DNA from: Streblospio benedicti
Lineage: Eukaryota; Annelida; Polychaeta; Spionida; Spionidae
Assembly: GCA_019095985.1 (NCBI GenBank)
Contig: CM032662.1
Location: 7,162,922 to 7,226,921 of the forward strand
Reading direction: 5' to 3'
DNA: 64,000 nt
Shown: positions 11,041 to 21,300 of the stretch, in pieces
Layout: each line of letters begins with the position of its first letter
Numbering within the stretch: position 1 is the first letter of the stretch
Translations under genes and position numbers: made by a program
The notes under the pieces: generated by a model
Database searches by the model: none
What the model was told of the DNA's origin: nothing
Seen by the model: the letters and a program-made list of their open reading frames with translations, nothing else

Positions 11041-12433
11041 ATGGACAACTCCAGTTGAGCACTAAAGTCTAATACTTCTGTATTTACAGGTAATAATTTT
11101 GTCTGTAAACTATCTGTACGTGACATTATATATCAAAGATATATTCTCTTTGTAAAATAATTATAATGTGTAAAATTAAATCTAGAATTGGAAGAGGCTC
11201 AATGTAACCACTGCCTCTGTTTTTTATGGGAGGTTTAGTGGGGGGGGGGATATGTGACAAATACGGGCCAACATGTTCACTTCTGGCAGAAAGCATAAAA
11301 CTTTGTATACAGGGGTTTTAAGGTATGCTGATTCCAAAAATATTACATAGCATGTAACTTTTTTACTATTAGGTCTAGAATAACATGCAATAACACTTTT
11401 TGCACTGAATTTGGCATGGGGAATCCCACTCTGATATTGATATGTGTGACCTATGCCATTTGGCTAAAGAGGACACAACACATTTCTAAAAGTCATTTCT
11501 TTCTATATTGTCCCACCAATGCAGCCCAAAGACATGAATTGCTTGATGGTCTTAGCAGAGAGATACTAGTCTATTGTGTGAGACGCATAACAATGTGAGC
11601 ATTTCGTAAGTAGTTAGCATTTTGCATGCCGTTTCATATACACACATATTAAGCTAGATTATTCCAGGTTTCGTGTAGAATGTAAAAAAAAACTATTTTG
11701 CACAAAATGGTGGAAGCAACAGTCAAATGAAATCAAGAGAGTGATCTCAGGCAAAGGAAAGTTGCAGGATAGCATGCAGACACTCAGTAGCAGAGTATCT
11801 AATATATATGAAAAGGGTGAGTCTAAAACCATGTGCAATTGTTCTAATGTTCTGTGTACTAATATATCACTGTTATGTGCTTCATTATGTGCACTGATTC
11901 TAAGCTTATGTGCACTAATTGTATTGTTATGTACACTGATTTTAAAGTTGTGCGCATTGCCTATAATTTTATGTTCAGTACTTACATTTTCTAATTCTGG
12001 ACACAATTTAAAGAATATACACATGTACTTACCATATTGCAATTTGTAAAAGGAAAGATTAGAAATCTTAATAAACTGTTTTTGTTCACTGGTTCTAGTA
12101 AGTTGTTGTAATATTTCCATAATATTACATTAATGTATATTGATTATAATGTAAGGATCAGTTGGTCACTATTTATGTAATATTTTAGGCTCTGATCACA
12201 ATGCTGTATGCGCTGATGGAGAAGCCTTTCCTCAACCTTCAAATGATATGGTGAAAGATAATAATAGCCCAGTAACCGCTAGCAAGGAAAATGATTCTGA
12301 GGAAATTAACATGATTGGTATTCTTTCTTGTATGAGATACACACTCATATGTTGGCTTTTTTCCAATCATAAATTAATAGCACAAACATTGAATGTAAGA
12401 TGTCCCTTCCATGTTAACTTTACACATCTGTAG
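11041..12433 (+). pseudogene. Remnant of a class A receptor gene (exons 1, 5 and 6 only)
   Basis: Compared with the complete gene in unit B, three exons can be found: 11,041-11,089 (exon 1), 11,668-11,816 (exon 5) and 12,189-12,433 (exon 6), with intact splice signals. Exon 1 reads ATG GAC AAC TCC AGT TGA, a stop at codon 6 where B has Trp. Exons 2-4, which encode all seven helices, are missing from the 578 bases between exons 1 and 5. Exon 5 stays in frame (an added Lys codon) and encodes the cytoplasmic tail with KLFCTKWWK. Exon 6 runs past B's stop because of a one-base difference and ends at TAG 12,431-12,433. Most exon 5 changes alter the amino acid, as expected of a dead copy. Confidence 0.8.
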
Positions 12434-13676
12434 AAGGTTTTAATTTAATTTAATTAAATTGAGAAGGACACTAGAGATGTCGAAACATGTTTAAATACAT
12501 TTGATTCTTCACTGAAAATAAGACTCTGTTTTTTATATTATAAGGCAGCAGAAACAGAAAAAAAACACAAAAAACATTATCATTATGTAATTCTTTATAT
12601 CAATATGGTTTGTTTTTTAATAGACATGATTATTTTTGGACTTAATTAATATCGTGGTAATACTGTAGTTTTGCTGATAATATAAAAGTATTTGGACTTA
12701 ATTAGTATCGTGGTAATCCTGTAGTTTTGTTGATAATATAAATTTAATGGCATTGCTTGATGATATATTACATAATGGACAGGTGTATCGTATTATGTTT
12801 TTGACTTATTTTATATCCTGGTAATACTGTAGATATATTGTATATGTGAGTCTATAAAATAAATATTGGTAATAGCTTGACTATGGTTTGTATCTTGTAA
12901 TTGCTTTAAGCTTACATCACATTTATATTAGATTTTGGTTTGACAAGGAGTGTAACTCGAAAATGTTAACAGTAAAAATTTCATAAATTAAATGTAAATT
13001 TTGAGACTTTTAAGATAGACTTTGTACTAATTACAACAGTAGAAAAAAACAACTTGCAATACATCGTATTTATATGAAAAAACAACATAACACTATAAAA
13101 ATGCTTCACAACACCATTTACATGAAATGTCAATGTACTTTGCACTGCACAATATAGTAACTAGCTAAACCTATTGTTGTAATGATACCGATGGGCCTGG
13201 AAAGGTTATTTTAGGCTATGGCTAAAATTTTATTTTGCAGGTTATTCATCCTTCAATTTGTAAGAATTACACCTTGTTGCGCTCTTCTGAAATTTCTTGA
13301 CACTCCATACACAATCATTGATAATTCAAAATAACAAAAGATAAAATTACTAGTAAAGGATTTTCATAAAAGAATATATTCTCAAATATATCAACATTTG
13401 TAGTGACTAGATTTCACAGTCAAAGAGAAAATTTGTACGATACATTCTTTAACTACACATTTATGTATGTACACACAGTTTGTATTTATATTAAGGTCTT
13501 TAAATATTGACTGTACTTATAGTTATCGCCATAAAATGTTTCATAATAGGAAAACTGTTAATGGTAGAAGGTTCGTTTCAAAAGAATGTCGGTGTTCATA
13601 ATTTATAGTAAGTTAAACGAAAATGTGAAATGGATTTTTTGTCCAACATAACCTCATGGTACAGGAAAGATTATAT

Positions 13677-15555
13677 ATATACATTTATTAGTTCATCATA
13701 ACACAACACAAATACAATTTTACAGTTGACAGTTTCGGCAACTCCTGTCACCATTTTCAAAACGTCTCTGCGCATGTCAAGGTCACTCAGCACGACTTCC
13801 GATAACGAAAATCGGGTCGTACACGTGAGAGAGTTGAAAGAAACTCATAGCGATTTTAACACGATTCAAATAAGAAGATAAAATTACAGAAACTCAATAC
13901 AGACATTTATATCGTACATCGGAGACCGTGCCCAGAATGTCCTGCACTCCAAAGATCCACAAAGAAGGAAATCCACTACGTCCTATAGTTGATTACACTG
14001 GTTCGATAGGATACAACAGCTCAAGAGCCTTAGCAGATCTTCTAGGCCCAATGGTAGGACTGACACAACACCATGTGAATAACTCTAAAGACTTGGCCAA
14101 AACGATGAGTACAATAATGATTCAGGATGATGAAGTGTTTGCTTCCCACGATGTAGTGTCGCTATTTACAAACACGCCCATAGACCGAGCATTAGACATC
14201 ATCCGCGACAGACTCTGTAAGGATACAACATTGAAAAAAAGAACACGTTTGACACCAAATGATGTTATGGAACTATGCGAGTTCATTTTGACCACCACAT
14301 ATTTTCAGTTCAGGGGCACTATCTACCAACAAAAGTTTGGCACAGCTATGGGCAGTCCAGTGTCACCCATTGTCGCGAACCTGTTTATGGAGTGGCTGGA
14401 ACAAGAAGCTATTGCCACTTCACCAATCACATGCAGACCGCAGTTGTGGAAAAGATACGTAGACGATGTATTGGAAAAGATTAAAGAAGGGGAAACACAG
14501 AACTTGACTGACCATCTCAATACAGTAGATACCACAGGAAGCATCAAGTTCACTCATGAAGAGGAGAAAGATGGCACCATTCCGTTCCTAGACACTTTGA
14601 TAGTGAGGAAAGCAGACAATACTGTGAAGCTACTTGTATATAGGAAAAAGACCCACACAGACCAGTACCTACATTTCTCGTCTCACCAGCCATTGCAACA
14701 CAAGCTTGGTGTGATCCGGACCCTACTCGACAGGTGCAATGACATAGTGACAGAGACCGGAGATAGACAGAAAGAGGAAGAACATATAGTAGGGACTCTA
14801 ACTAAATGTGGCTACCCAAGATGGTCTTTTGAGAAAGTGAAAGCACATATAGAAAAGAAGAAGGAAGGAGGAAAGGACAAGAGAAAGAAAAAGAATAAGG
14901 ACTCAGCAGGCTCAAAAGGAATAGTCATCTTACCTTACGTAAAAGGGGTAACAGAGGGTATTTCACGTATCCTCAATAAGCACCAATTGTCTACAGCGGT
15001 GAAGCCCCTACAGACTATCAGGAACATTCTCGTTCATCCTAAGGACAAACAGGATAAGCTAGAGAAATGTGAAGTGGTGTACAAAATTCCCTGTAAGTCT
15101 TGCAAGAGTGTGTATGTTGGGGAAACTGGCAGAAAACTGGGCACCCATGTAAAAGAACACATGAAGGATGTGGAGCAGAACATTGGGGGATCTTTCACCA
15201 GAGCAGCGAGGAAAGAATCCCTAACCCAAATCAGCAAGAGTGCGATCACAGACCATGTAAAACAGAACAATCATGAAATAGACTGGGAGGAAGTGAGTGT
15301 ACTGGATAGGGAGGGGGATTGGAGAACAAGAACCATCAGGGAGGCGATAAAGATACGAGGACAGAAGCAAGTCATAAACCGAGACGAGGGGGCCTTTCAA
15401 CTCTCTCACGTGTACGACCCGATTTTCGCATCGGAAGTCGTGCTGAGTGACCTTGACATGCGCAGAGACGTTTTGAAAATGGGGACAGGAGTTGCCGAAA
15501 CTGTCAACTGTAAAATTGTATTTGTGTTGTGTTATGATGAACTAATAAATGTATA
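13677..15555 (+). mobile_element. 5'-truncated Penelope-like element with inverted terminal copies of its 3' end
   Basis: The element carries a Penelope-type reverse transcriptase joined to a GIY-YIG endonuclease (see the coding entry). Its last ~160 bp (15,394-15,555) are repeated, inverted and nearly identical, at its left edge (13,678-13,840). This inverted 'pLTR' arrangement is characteristic of Penelope-like elements, whose insertions are often 5'-truncated. Unit B lacks the element. There the flanks that meet it here are separated by only ~66 bp of sequence (26,742-26,807) absent from A, so insertion came with a small target deletion. The element lies inside the remnant receptor locus and postdates, or at least segregates from, the A/B duplication. 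Confidence 0.85.
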
Positions 15556-15604
15556 CAAGATGGTGTTCTTTATAGTTTACAGCATAATTAAAAATAATAA
15601 TTAA
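13928..15604 (+). CDS. Penelope-like reverse transcriptase and GIY-YIG endonuclease, N-terminally truncated
   Basis: The open frame of ~558 codons begins inside the RT domain, with no credible start of its own. RT landmarks in order are TPKIHK and PLRPIVDYTGS (fingers), SLFTNTPI, GTAMGSPVSPIVANL and the catalytic RYVDDV, followed by FLDTLIVRK and a HTDQYLHFSSHQP thumb-like stretch, typical of Penelope-like elements. A Lys-rich linker (about residues 310-325) leads to the GIY-YIG module: VVYKIPCKSCKSVYVGETGR, then a helix ending in KEH. The position where the family normally has its helix Arg reads His, so cleavage activity is doubtful. The final ~17 codons run into flanking host DNA. The element is probably not mobile on its own, because the N-terminal region of RT is absent. 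Confidence 0.85.
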   Translation: MPRMSCTPKIHKEGNPLRPIVDYTGSIGYNSSRALADLLGPMVGLTQHHVNNSKDLAKTMSTIMIQDDEVFASHDVVSLFTNTPIDRALDIIRDRLCKDTTLKKRTRLTPNDVMELCEFILTTTYFQFRGTIYQQKFGTAMGSPVSPIVANLFMEWLEQEAIATSPITCRPQLWKRYVDDVLEKIKEGETQNLTDHLNTVDTTGSIKFTHEEEKDGTIPFLDTLIVRKADNTVKLLVYRKKTHTDQYLHFSSHQPLQHKLGVIRTLLDRCNDIVTETGDRQKEEEHIVGTLTKCGYPRWSFEKVKAHIEKKKEGGKDKRKKKNKDSAGSKGIVILPYVKGVTEGISRILNKHQLSTAVKPLQTIRNILVHPKDKQDKLEKCEVVYKIPCKSCKSVYVGETGRKLGTHVKEHMKDVEQNIGGSFTRAARKESLTQISKSAITDHVKQNNHEIDWEEVSVLDREGDWRTRTIREAIKIRGQKQVINRDEGAFQLSHVYDPIFASEVVLSDLDMRRDVLKMGTGVAETVNCKIVFVLCYDELINVYKMVFFIVYSIIKNNN

Positions 15605-16881
15605 TAATAACAATTAATTTTTAATGTGTGTAGTTGACGTTAAATAAAATCTATTAAATAATAATTAACATTATAAAGCTGAAAATTGATCATTTTATTC
15701 CTTATAACCTTACTGTAACCTTAAGGTCATAAGGTCAATAAAAAATTGAAAGTGAATTACAATTATTTTTTTTTGTTTTTTTTCATATACAAAATAACAA
15801 AAATTAAATAACTAGTAAACGATTTTTCATGAAAGCATATATTTTATTGTATTTTATTCCTTATAATCTTACTGCAACCTCAAGGGCATACATGTAAGGT
15901 CAACCAAAATTTTGAAAGAAAATTACATTTACACTTGCAGGTCTCTTTGCATGGTTTCTTACAATTAATATTACATTCTGAATTCATTTTACATTATAAT
16001 TACAATTTGGAATGAATATAACAAAAATTACTGATTGAAATCCAATTATGATGCAAGTACAGCATAAGGTTGAAAATACGATTACAGTTTGTTCTCAATG
16101 ACTATCATAACATGTATTTTCTGTTATATTGATAAAAGTAAGCCATTTCCTAATGGGATTGAGTATATGTGTTGTACATGGATTGTAATTATGTGAAAAA
16201 ACAAGTCCTTTACAAGTCAACTACATAGCAACTACAATTATGATTCAAATACAATTACATTTACCAAAATAATTACTATTTTTTCAATAAATTTGTTGCA
16301 TGGAAAACCTGGAAAAGAGTAAGTGATTACAATTTATGCACACGTGGCAGTTGTGATTGGCCCCTAGTTTACAAAAGATGTTTTAATTTTACAAATGATA
16401 ATCTATTTTTAAACCAACTTGCTAATAATCATCTTATCCCCACAGACCAAAATATGATAAATTTATAGTGCAGCAAGGCACACATTGACGTATTTACTAT
16501 TAAAATGAAACAGACTGCAATATGTAATTACTGCAAACATGCAATCATATATATCGATGGGCCAAAAAAGACAGAAAATATAAAACGATAGTAACTGTTA
16601 TCAAATTTTACCTGTGATTTGTCTATTTTGTTACATAGTAGTATGGAGTTTTTTTTCAGAAAAGAATGCAAAAATGATTTTAATTGTGAACGTTGAGAAA
16701 GGTCTGAACATGTGTGGGATGCAGGTAAAAAAGGTGCAAGCATGGATGCAGGAAGTAAGACTAAGACAATAGGGATATGAGATTCTTTGACACTTTATAG
16801 ACCCCATTGCATATGGCAAGATGAATCTGTGTCTTTTTCAACTGACTTTCAATACCATTTCATCTTTCAGATTGTCAGGAC

Positions 16882-17006
16882 CTATACTTGGATAGAAGGT
16901 AATCTTGAACAGCTGATGTATTTCAAAAGTTTGGTGAAATAGGTTTTCCTAACCATTGAAAATAATTGATCCATAAAACTATTGATGGGTAATATAAGAG
17001 ACAGCA
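16882..17006 (-). pseudogene. 3' relic of the LRR/LDLa receptor gene (unit A)
   Basis: On the minus strand about 40 codons match the C-terminus of the intact receptor at 29,386: LPINS, then a degenerate NPxxY region (MDQLFS), YFTKLLKYIS and RLPSIQV before a TAG stop at 16,882-16,884. Similarity stops abruptly at 17,006, where the SINE begins. The frame is open but the rest of the gene is absent. Confidence 0.75.
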
Positions 17007-17190
17007 GGCTGTTTGGGATGATGGTATCATTCTGGTCTCACAATCTTGGGGTCGTGAGTTCGAGTCCCATCAGGGCCACTTGACATAGTCAAATGGAAGC
17101 TTAGGGTTGAAAAACCTATCTTCAGCTATGTCCAAATAGTGGTAGGAGCTTGCTTGCCATATCAAAGAGAGGGAGAGAGAAGAATATAAT
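17007..17190 (+). mobile_element. tRNA-derived SINE (unit A copy)
   Basis: An A-box-like TGGTATCATTCTGG and a B-box GAGTTCGAGTCCC are spaced as in a tRNA, and the ~70-bp head ends CAGGGCCACT. A non-tRNA body follows. The same element begins at 28,117 in unit B. The head lacks a clean acceptor stem, so it is a SINE and not a functional tRNA gene. Confidence 0.65.
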
Positions 17191-17263
17191 TGTATTATGT
17201 TTGGGAGCTATAAAAAGTCTATCATATTTGTATATGATAATGTAAAGTAAACTTTCTACATCT

Positions 17264-17489
17264 CAATACTAAATATTCATTTTGAGAAAAAATCCTTTAT
17301 ACTTAATTTATTATAAGCCAAATATTTTCTCCTTCTTGATCAAGAAGGCTTCATCAGGTCAAAATTCAGTGAAAAGGTGTTCACTGAACATTGGCCCTGA
17401 TGAAGCCTTCTTGATCAAGAAGGAAAAAATATTTGGCTTATAATAAAGCAAGTATAAAGGATTGTTCTCAAAATGAATATTTAGTATTG
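17264..17489. repeat. Fold-back repeat at the A/B junction, ~108-bp arms
   Basis: Arms of about 108 bp (17,264-17,373 and 17,380-17,489) are reverse complements with few differences. They contain CAAATATTTTCTCCTTCTTG on the left and its complement on the right, around a ~6-base centre (AAGGTG). The structure sits between the end of unit A (SINE, ending about 17,190) and the start of recognisable unit B (about 17,535). Confidence 0.85.
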
Positions 17490-18334
17490 TACAATAAGAA
17501 ATCCAATGAATTTGTTCAATATTTCTACAGCTCGGTTGAAAGTATTTTCAAAATGGCATTCAATATACACTGCAAGTGCTGCGTAGGTATACATTGCTGT
17601 CGGAGTCAGACAGTCTTACATATCTGCAAAAAAGAGCTGTGACAGTCGTGTATTGTAGCCATTCTCAATTTGCACACAGTTTAATCACAGGTGTGTTATT
17701 CAACTGAAAAGAATGATATTTTCTTCAATACATGTATATGTCCCATCTCCTACTGACTTTGAAAAGTTGGGGAATGAACATTTCTTGACTATCATACTGT
17801 AGCTTTACAGAAATGTGACACAAAGCGTTGTACAATGCCCTGGAAATAAAATGCATTACTTCACTCATCCAACGGTGATTGTCGAAAATGATATGACCCA
17901 TTGAAAGACATCCTTGATGTGCAGCTATAATAACTGAGTTCCTGGGGGAGACCATATATTTTACATCTTCTTGAGAGAAATAAATATTGTGAAGTGACAC
18001 CAAAATGTCAAACTTTCAGATCTCTTTCTGAATAGAATGGTTACGTATGCTGGCACAAATCATCTTTGTTATAGTCTTACAACCCTACCTTGGGACCTTT
18101 GTCAAATTTGACGTATGTATACCGATGGCTATACACTATCGGTCGAATTGTAATATCACATGAGCTACTTTATCAGTTCATGTTACACGTTCACTGACAG
18201 TTTGTGCAAGATTGTGTCTGTTATTACTGCTGGCACAATGGTGAAATGTCTTATAAAGGAGTAAGGATCTGAAAGATTAGCAAAGCCATGCCAGAAGCTG
18301 TTGTGAATTTTGAAAAGCAAATTGATCTAGCAAG

Positions 18335-21300
18335 ATGGACAACTCCAGTTGGACATTTAAGTCTAATACTTCTGTATTCACAGGTATCCATTTATTAACA
18401 TACTATTTTGTGTGTAAATCATATGTGAAGTTATATATCTAAGAATAGAAATAAATTTGAGCCAACAATGATTTTGTTTATTGGATGAAATACACGCATC
18501 CTCAGCAATAGACGAATTTATAATTGGAAAATGAAGTAGTACTCAATACTGCTAATTAGAGTCTACTATGTACAAGTTCACGAATGATTAAAAAAACAAC
18601 ACAGTTGTTTTGTAGTCAGCATAAAATGTAAGAGCTATTAAATAAAATACAATAATAAGAAAAAGATTAAAAAGTGATTATGGTCCATATGATTACAACT
18701 TGATAGTTCGTTTTCTGCTCCTGTACTCATCCTTAGTGTTTATCAATGGTCTATATTCTCCTATGTGCAGAGCTTCTAGAGTCAATAGGAAATTCTTTCC
18801 ACGTGCTGCCTTTTTGAAGAATGTCCATTTCCATATTCTGTGTGGCATAAGTCTCCAAATTTTTTTCAATGCAATGTTTTCCACAAGTCGAGGTTGAACA
18901 TATCATCCCGATCGTCTGACATAGCAGGCCTTGCAGCTTGGACAAGTTCTGTACATAAGAGAAAAATATATTTCATTCTTAGTTAAGTCATTAATATCCG
19001 TAAAAATAAGCTAAAATCAAGGAGGCTCAATTTAACCACTATTTCTATTCATTGTTGTTATATTACAAATGTGTTACAAAAAAAGAAAATTAGAAACACT
19101 TGTACACCTATTTCTGACAAGAGACATCCATAAACAACAGTAGTTGGTCCATCATGTCCAGGAGATTTATCCTTCCAAATTATTATATATTCTGTGCTAT
19201 AGTACGTTCGTTTGGAAAATTAATGACAAAAAGCAGTATTATGTGGTACTATGCATTAGCATTTTATTTCAGGAGCGAACAAGACAGATATGAAACTCCC
19301 AGGTCCATCAGGGATAGGTTACGGATTCACAGATGCCATGTGGCGCATGTCTCAAGCTTTTGACTTCATTGCCTACATAGTTCCGGCAGTGGAGTTTGTT
19401 GTATCACTCACCAATGTTGTTGCCCTAGCTGTGTTCATTCAGCCAAACATGAGAAAAAGCCACACCAATGTGTATCTAGCTGCATTAGCAATTGCTGACT
19501 TTATGATGGTGGCTGTGCATAGTATCCCAGATATGCAAGAAATTCCTGAAGGTAAAACATAATCTTGATTGGTTCAAATTTAACTTGGTTAGTTCCGATC
19601 AATATATAATTACAGTAGAATTGTTCCAGTGTTTTATATGGTCATATAAAATTGAAATTCCACTGTTGCGGATTTGGATTAACATTGCATTTATTTATCT
19701 AGGAGGTGTGCGTCAAACCAATATGAGATTCTGGCTTGATGGGAGACTCTACAATCTCTTCATTGAAATATCTAGTTACATGACAGCGCTCATGGTGGCT
19801 GTTGTGTCCCTTGACCGACTCATAATGGTTAACTTTCCAATATGGAGCAAAGTCCATCTCACGCCAAAGGTTGCTATGATAGTCACCACAATCATGACCG
19901 TGTTTTCACTTGGCCTAAGTATGCACACTGCTATTGGTCTCACTCTCCGGGCAAAGCCAGACTTTCCAGTTATCCCAATGATAGTGAGCGAAGGCTATAG
20001 GAGATTGACCAAATATATCAGTGAAGACTATGCTCACTTTAACAATGATATATATTATGCAAAATTCATACCGGTATTCCTTGTACTGGTTTATGGTGTA
20101 GTGCTGGGATCCAATCTGGGAATAATATATAAATTGTTTCATCAATCCAATCAACAGAAGAAGATGGGTGTTGCAGAAAGCGGTAAAAACACCAAAATCA
20201 CAAAAATGCTTGTGATTATATCGCTTCTGTTCCTGTTTCTACGACTACCTATTGACCTGCACAAAATAGATGTGATTGCAAGTGTAAGAATTGCATAGTT
20301 TGCACTTTTCAGTTTGCCAATTTGTCATGACCTTTTATATGGTACATTTTGTCATGGAAATATTAGCATTGTTTTGCTAATCATTTCTAAGCTACGTTCC
20401 ATTCTATTGTTCTAAAGTTACATGATGCCATATGGGAATGTGACGATACTGTATAATTGAATTTATTAATTGTACCTCCTTAGCGTCAAATGAGTTCCCA
20501 AGCAAGATATGAGAAGTTATTTGAGGCAGTATTCATCAATCTTATTCTGGATTATTTTGCTGTTGCAAACAGCTGCATTAACTTCTTCATCTATTGGCTA
20601 ATGTCAAGCAAGTAAGTAAACTGTGCAATTTAACCCTAATCACTATATTAGGGGTCCCTTCGTACCCCAGGGATATACTTTTTGTAATATTTTTTATGTT
20701 TGCTTGGTATTTTTTCTTTTCCTTTTAATTAGTTATCACTCTACATATTGCCTTTATCGAGACAATTTTTTTGATTTGGTAAAATGTTAGGATGTATATT
20801 GAAAATATGTGATTGGGGCCCCCACGGACCCCACACCCATTGAGAACAGATAATGCAGGGTGCACCGAAAATATATTTCATTGAAGTAATTTTATGAAGT
20901 TGTCAGCTCATATCCTGCCAATATCAAGAGGGAAATTTAATTTATTTGGTTTATCATCAGGACCAATAGGAAAGCAATTTGATTGGGGTCCGCCTGCACC
21001 CAAAACAAGATGAATACAGAAAGAGGGTTGTTCAGTAGATTGACCTATTAAAATATTTATATGATAAAAGCATAACTTTTCATTTGTTACTATTATCTAA
21101 CACAGTCATAATTATCATATAAACGTAAATGAAACACAGAAAGATCATAAACAGAAAAGAAAATTACATAAAATGATTCTGGTCCACGTGAACCCCTGTT
21201 GTAGAGGATCGTTGTACTGATTAAGGAGTTTTGGTTAATGCACTGACACAGGTTTAACATGTCAGAGACCAACCTCTTTCAGGTAAAATTACAACTGTTT

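Larger units (their letters stand above)
13270..15760. repeat. Old relative of element R1, split by the Penelope-like insertion
   Basis: Both sides of the retroelement insertion (13,270-13,676 and 15,556-15,760) and the matching stretch in unit B (26,350-27,000) follow the order of the minus-strand R1 element. They share phrases like AAAATGTTTCATAATAGGAAA, TTCGTTTCAAAAGAAT and CTTATAACCTTACTG, which correspond to diverged R1 phrases at 49,560-49,980. The match is by order and motif, not by high identity. The stretch from 12,450 to 13,270 holds no feature I recognise. Confidence 0.4.
10215..17006 (+). repeat. Tandem duplication unit A
   Basis: This is the upstream copy of a duplicated locus; the other copy is unit B at 17,535-28,116. 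Matching anchors include the segment around 10,320 against 17,630 (GCACACAGTTTAAT), first exon 11,041 against 18,335, penultimate exon 11,668 against 24,127, last exon 12,189 against 24,642, and the shared 3' end 16,882-17,006 against 27,992-28,116. Relative to B, this unit has lost ~5 kb including the receptor's membrane exons, lacks ~0.75 kb near 12,450, and has gained a 1.9-kb Penelope-like insertion. An additional 65-bp direct repeat lies at about 12,625-12,740. From 10,000 to 11,040 no coding sequence is seen. Confidence 0.8.

Noticed and set aside
11659-12120. 153-codon minus-strand frame and its partner at 24,175-24,462 on the same strand
   Set aside because: They run antisense through receptor exon 5 and a degenerate repeat of the GTGCACTGATTCTAA type. 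The real signal is the plus-strand exon.
17007-17085. A tRNA gene
   Set aside because: Box A and box B are present, but the acceptor stem does not pair and the same sequence recurs at 28,117 with a non-tRNA body, so it is a SINE.
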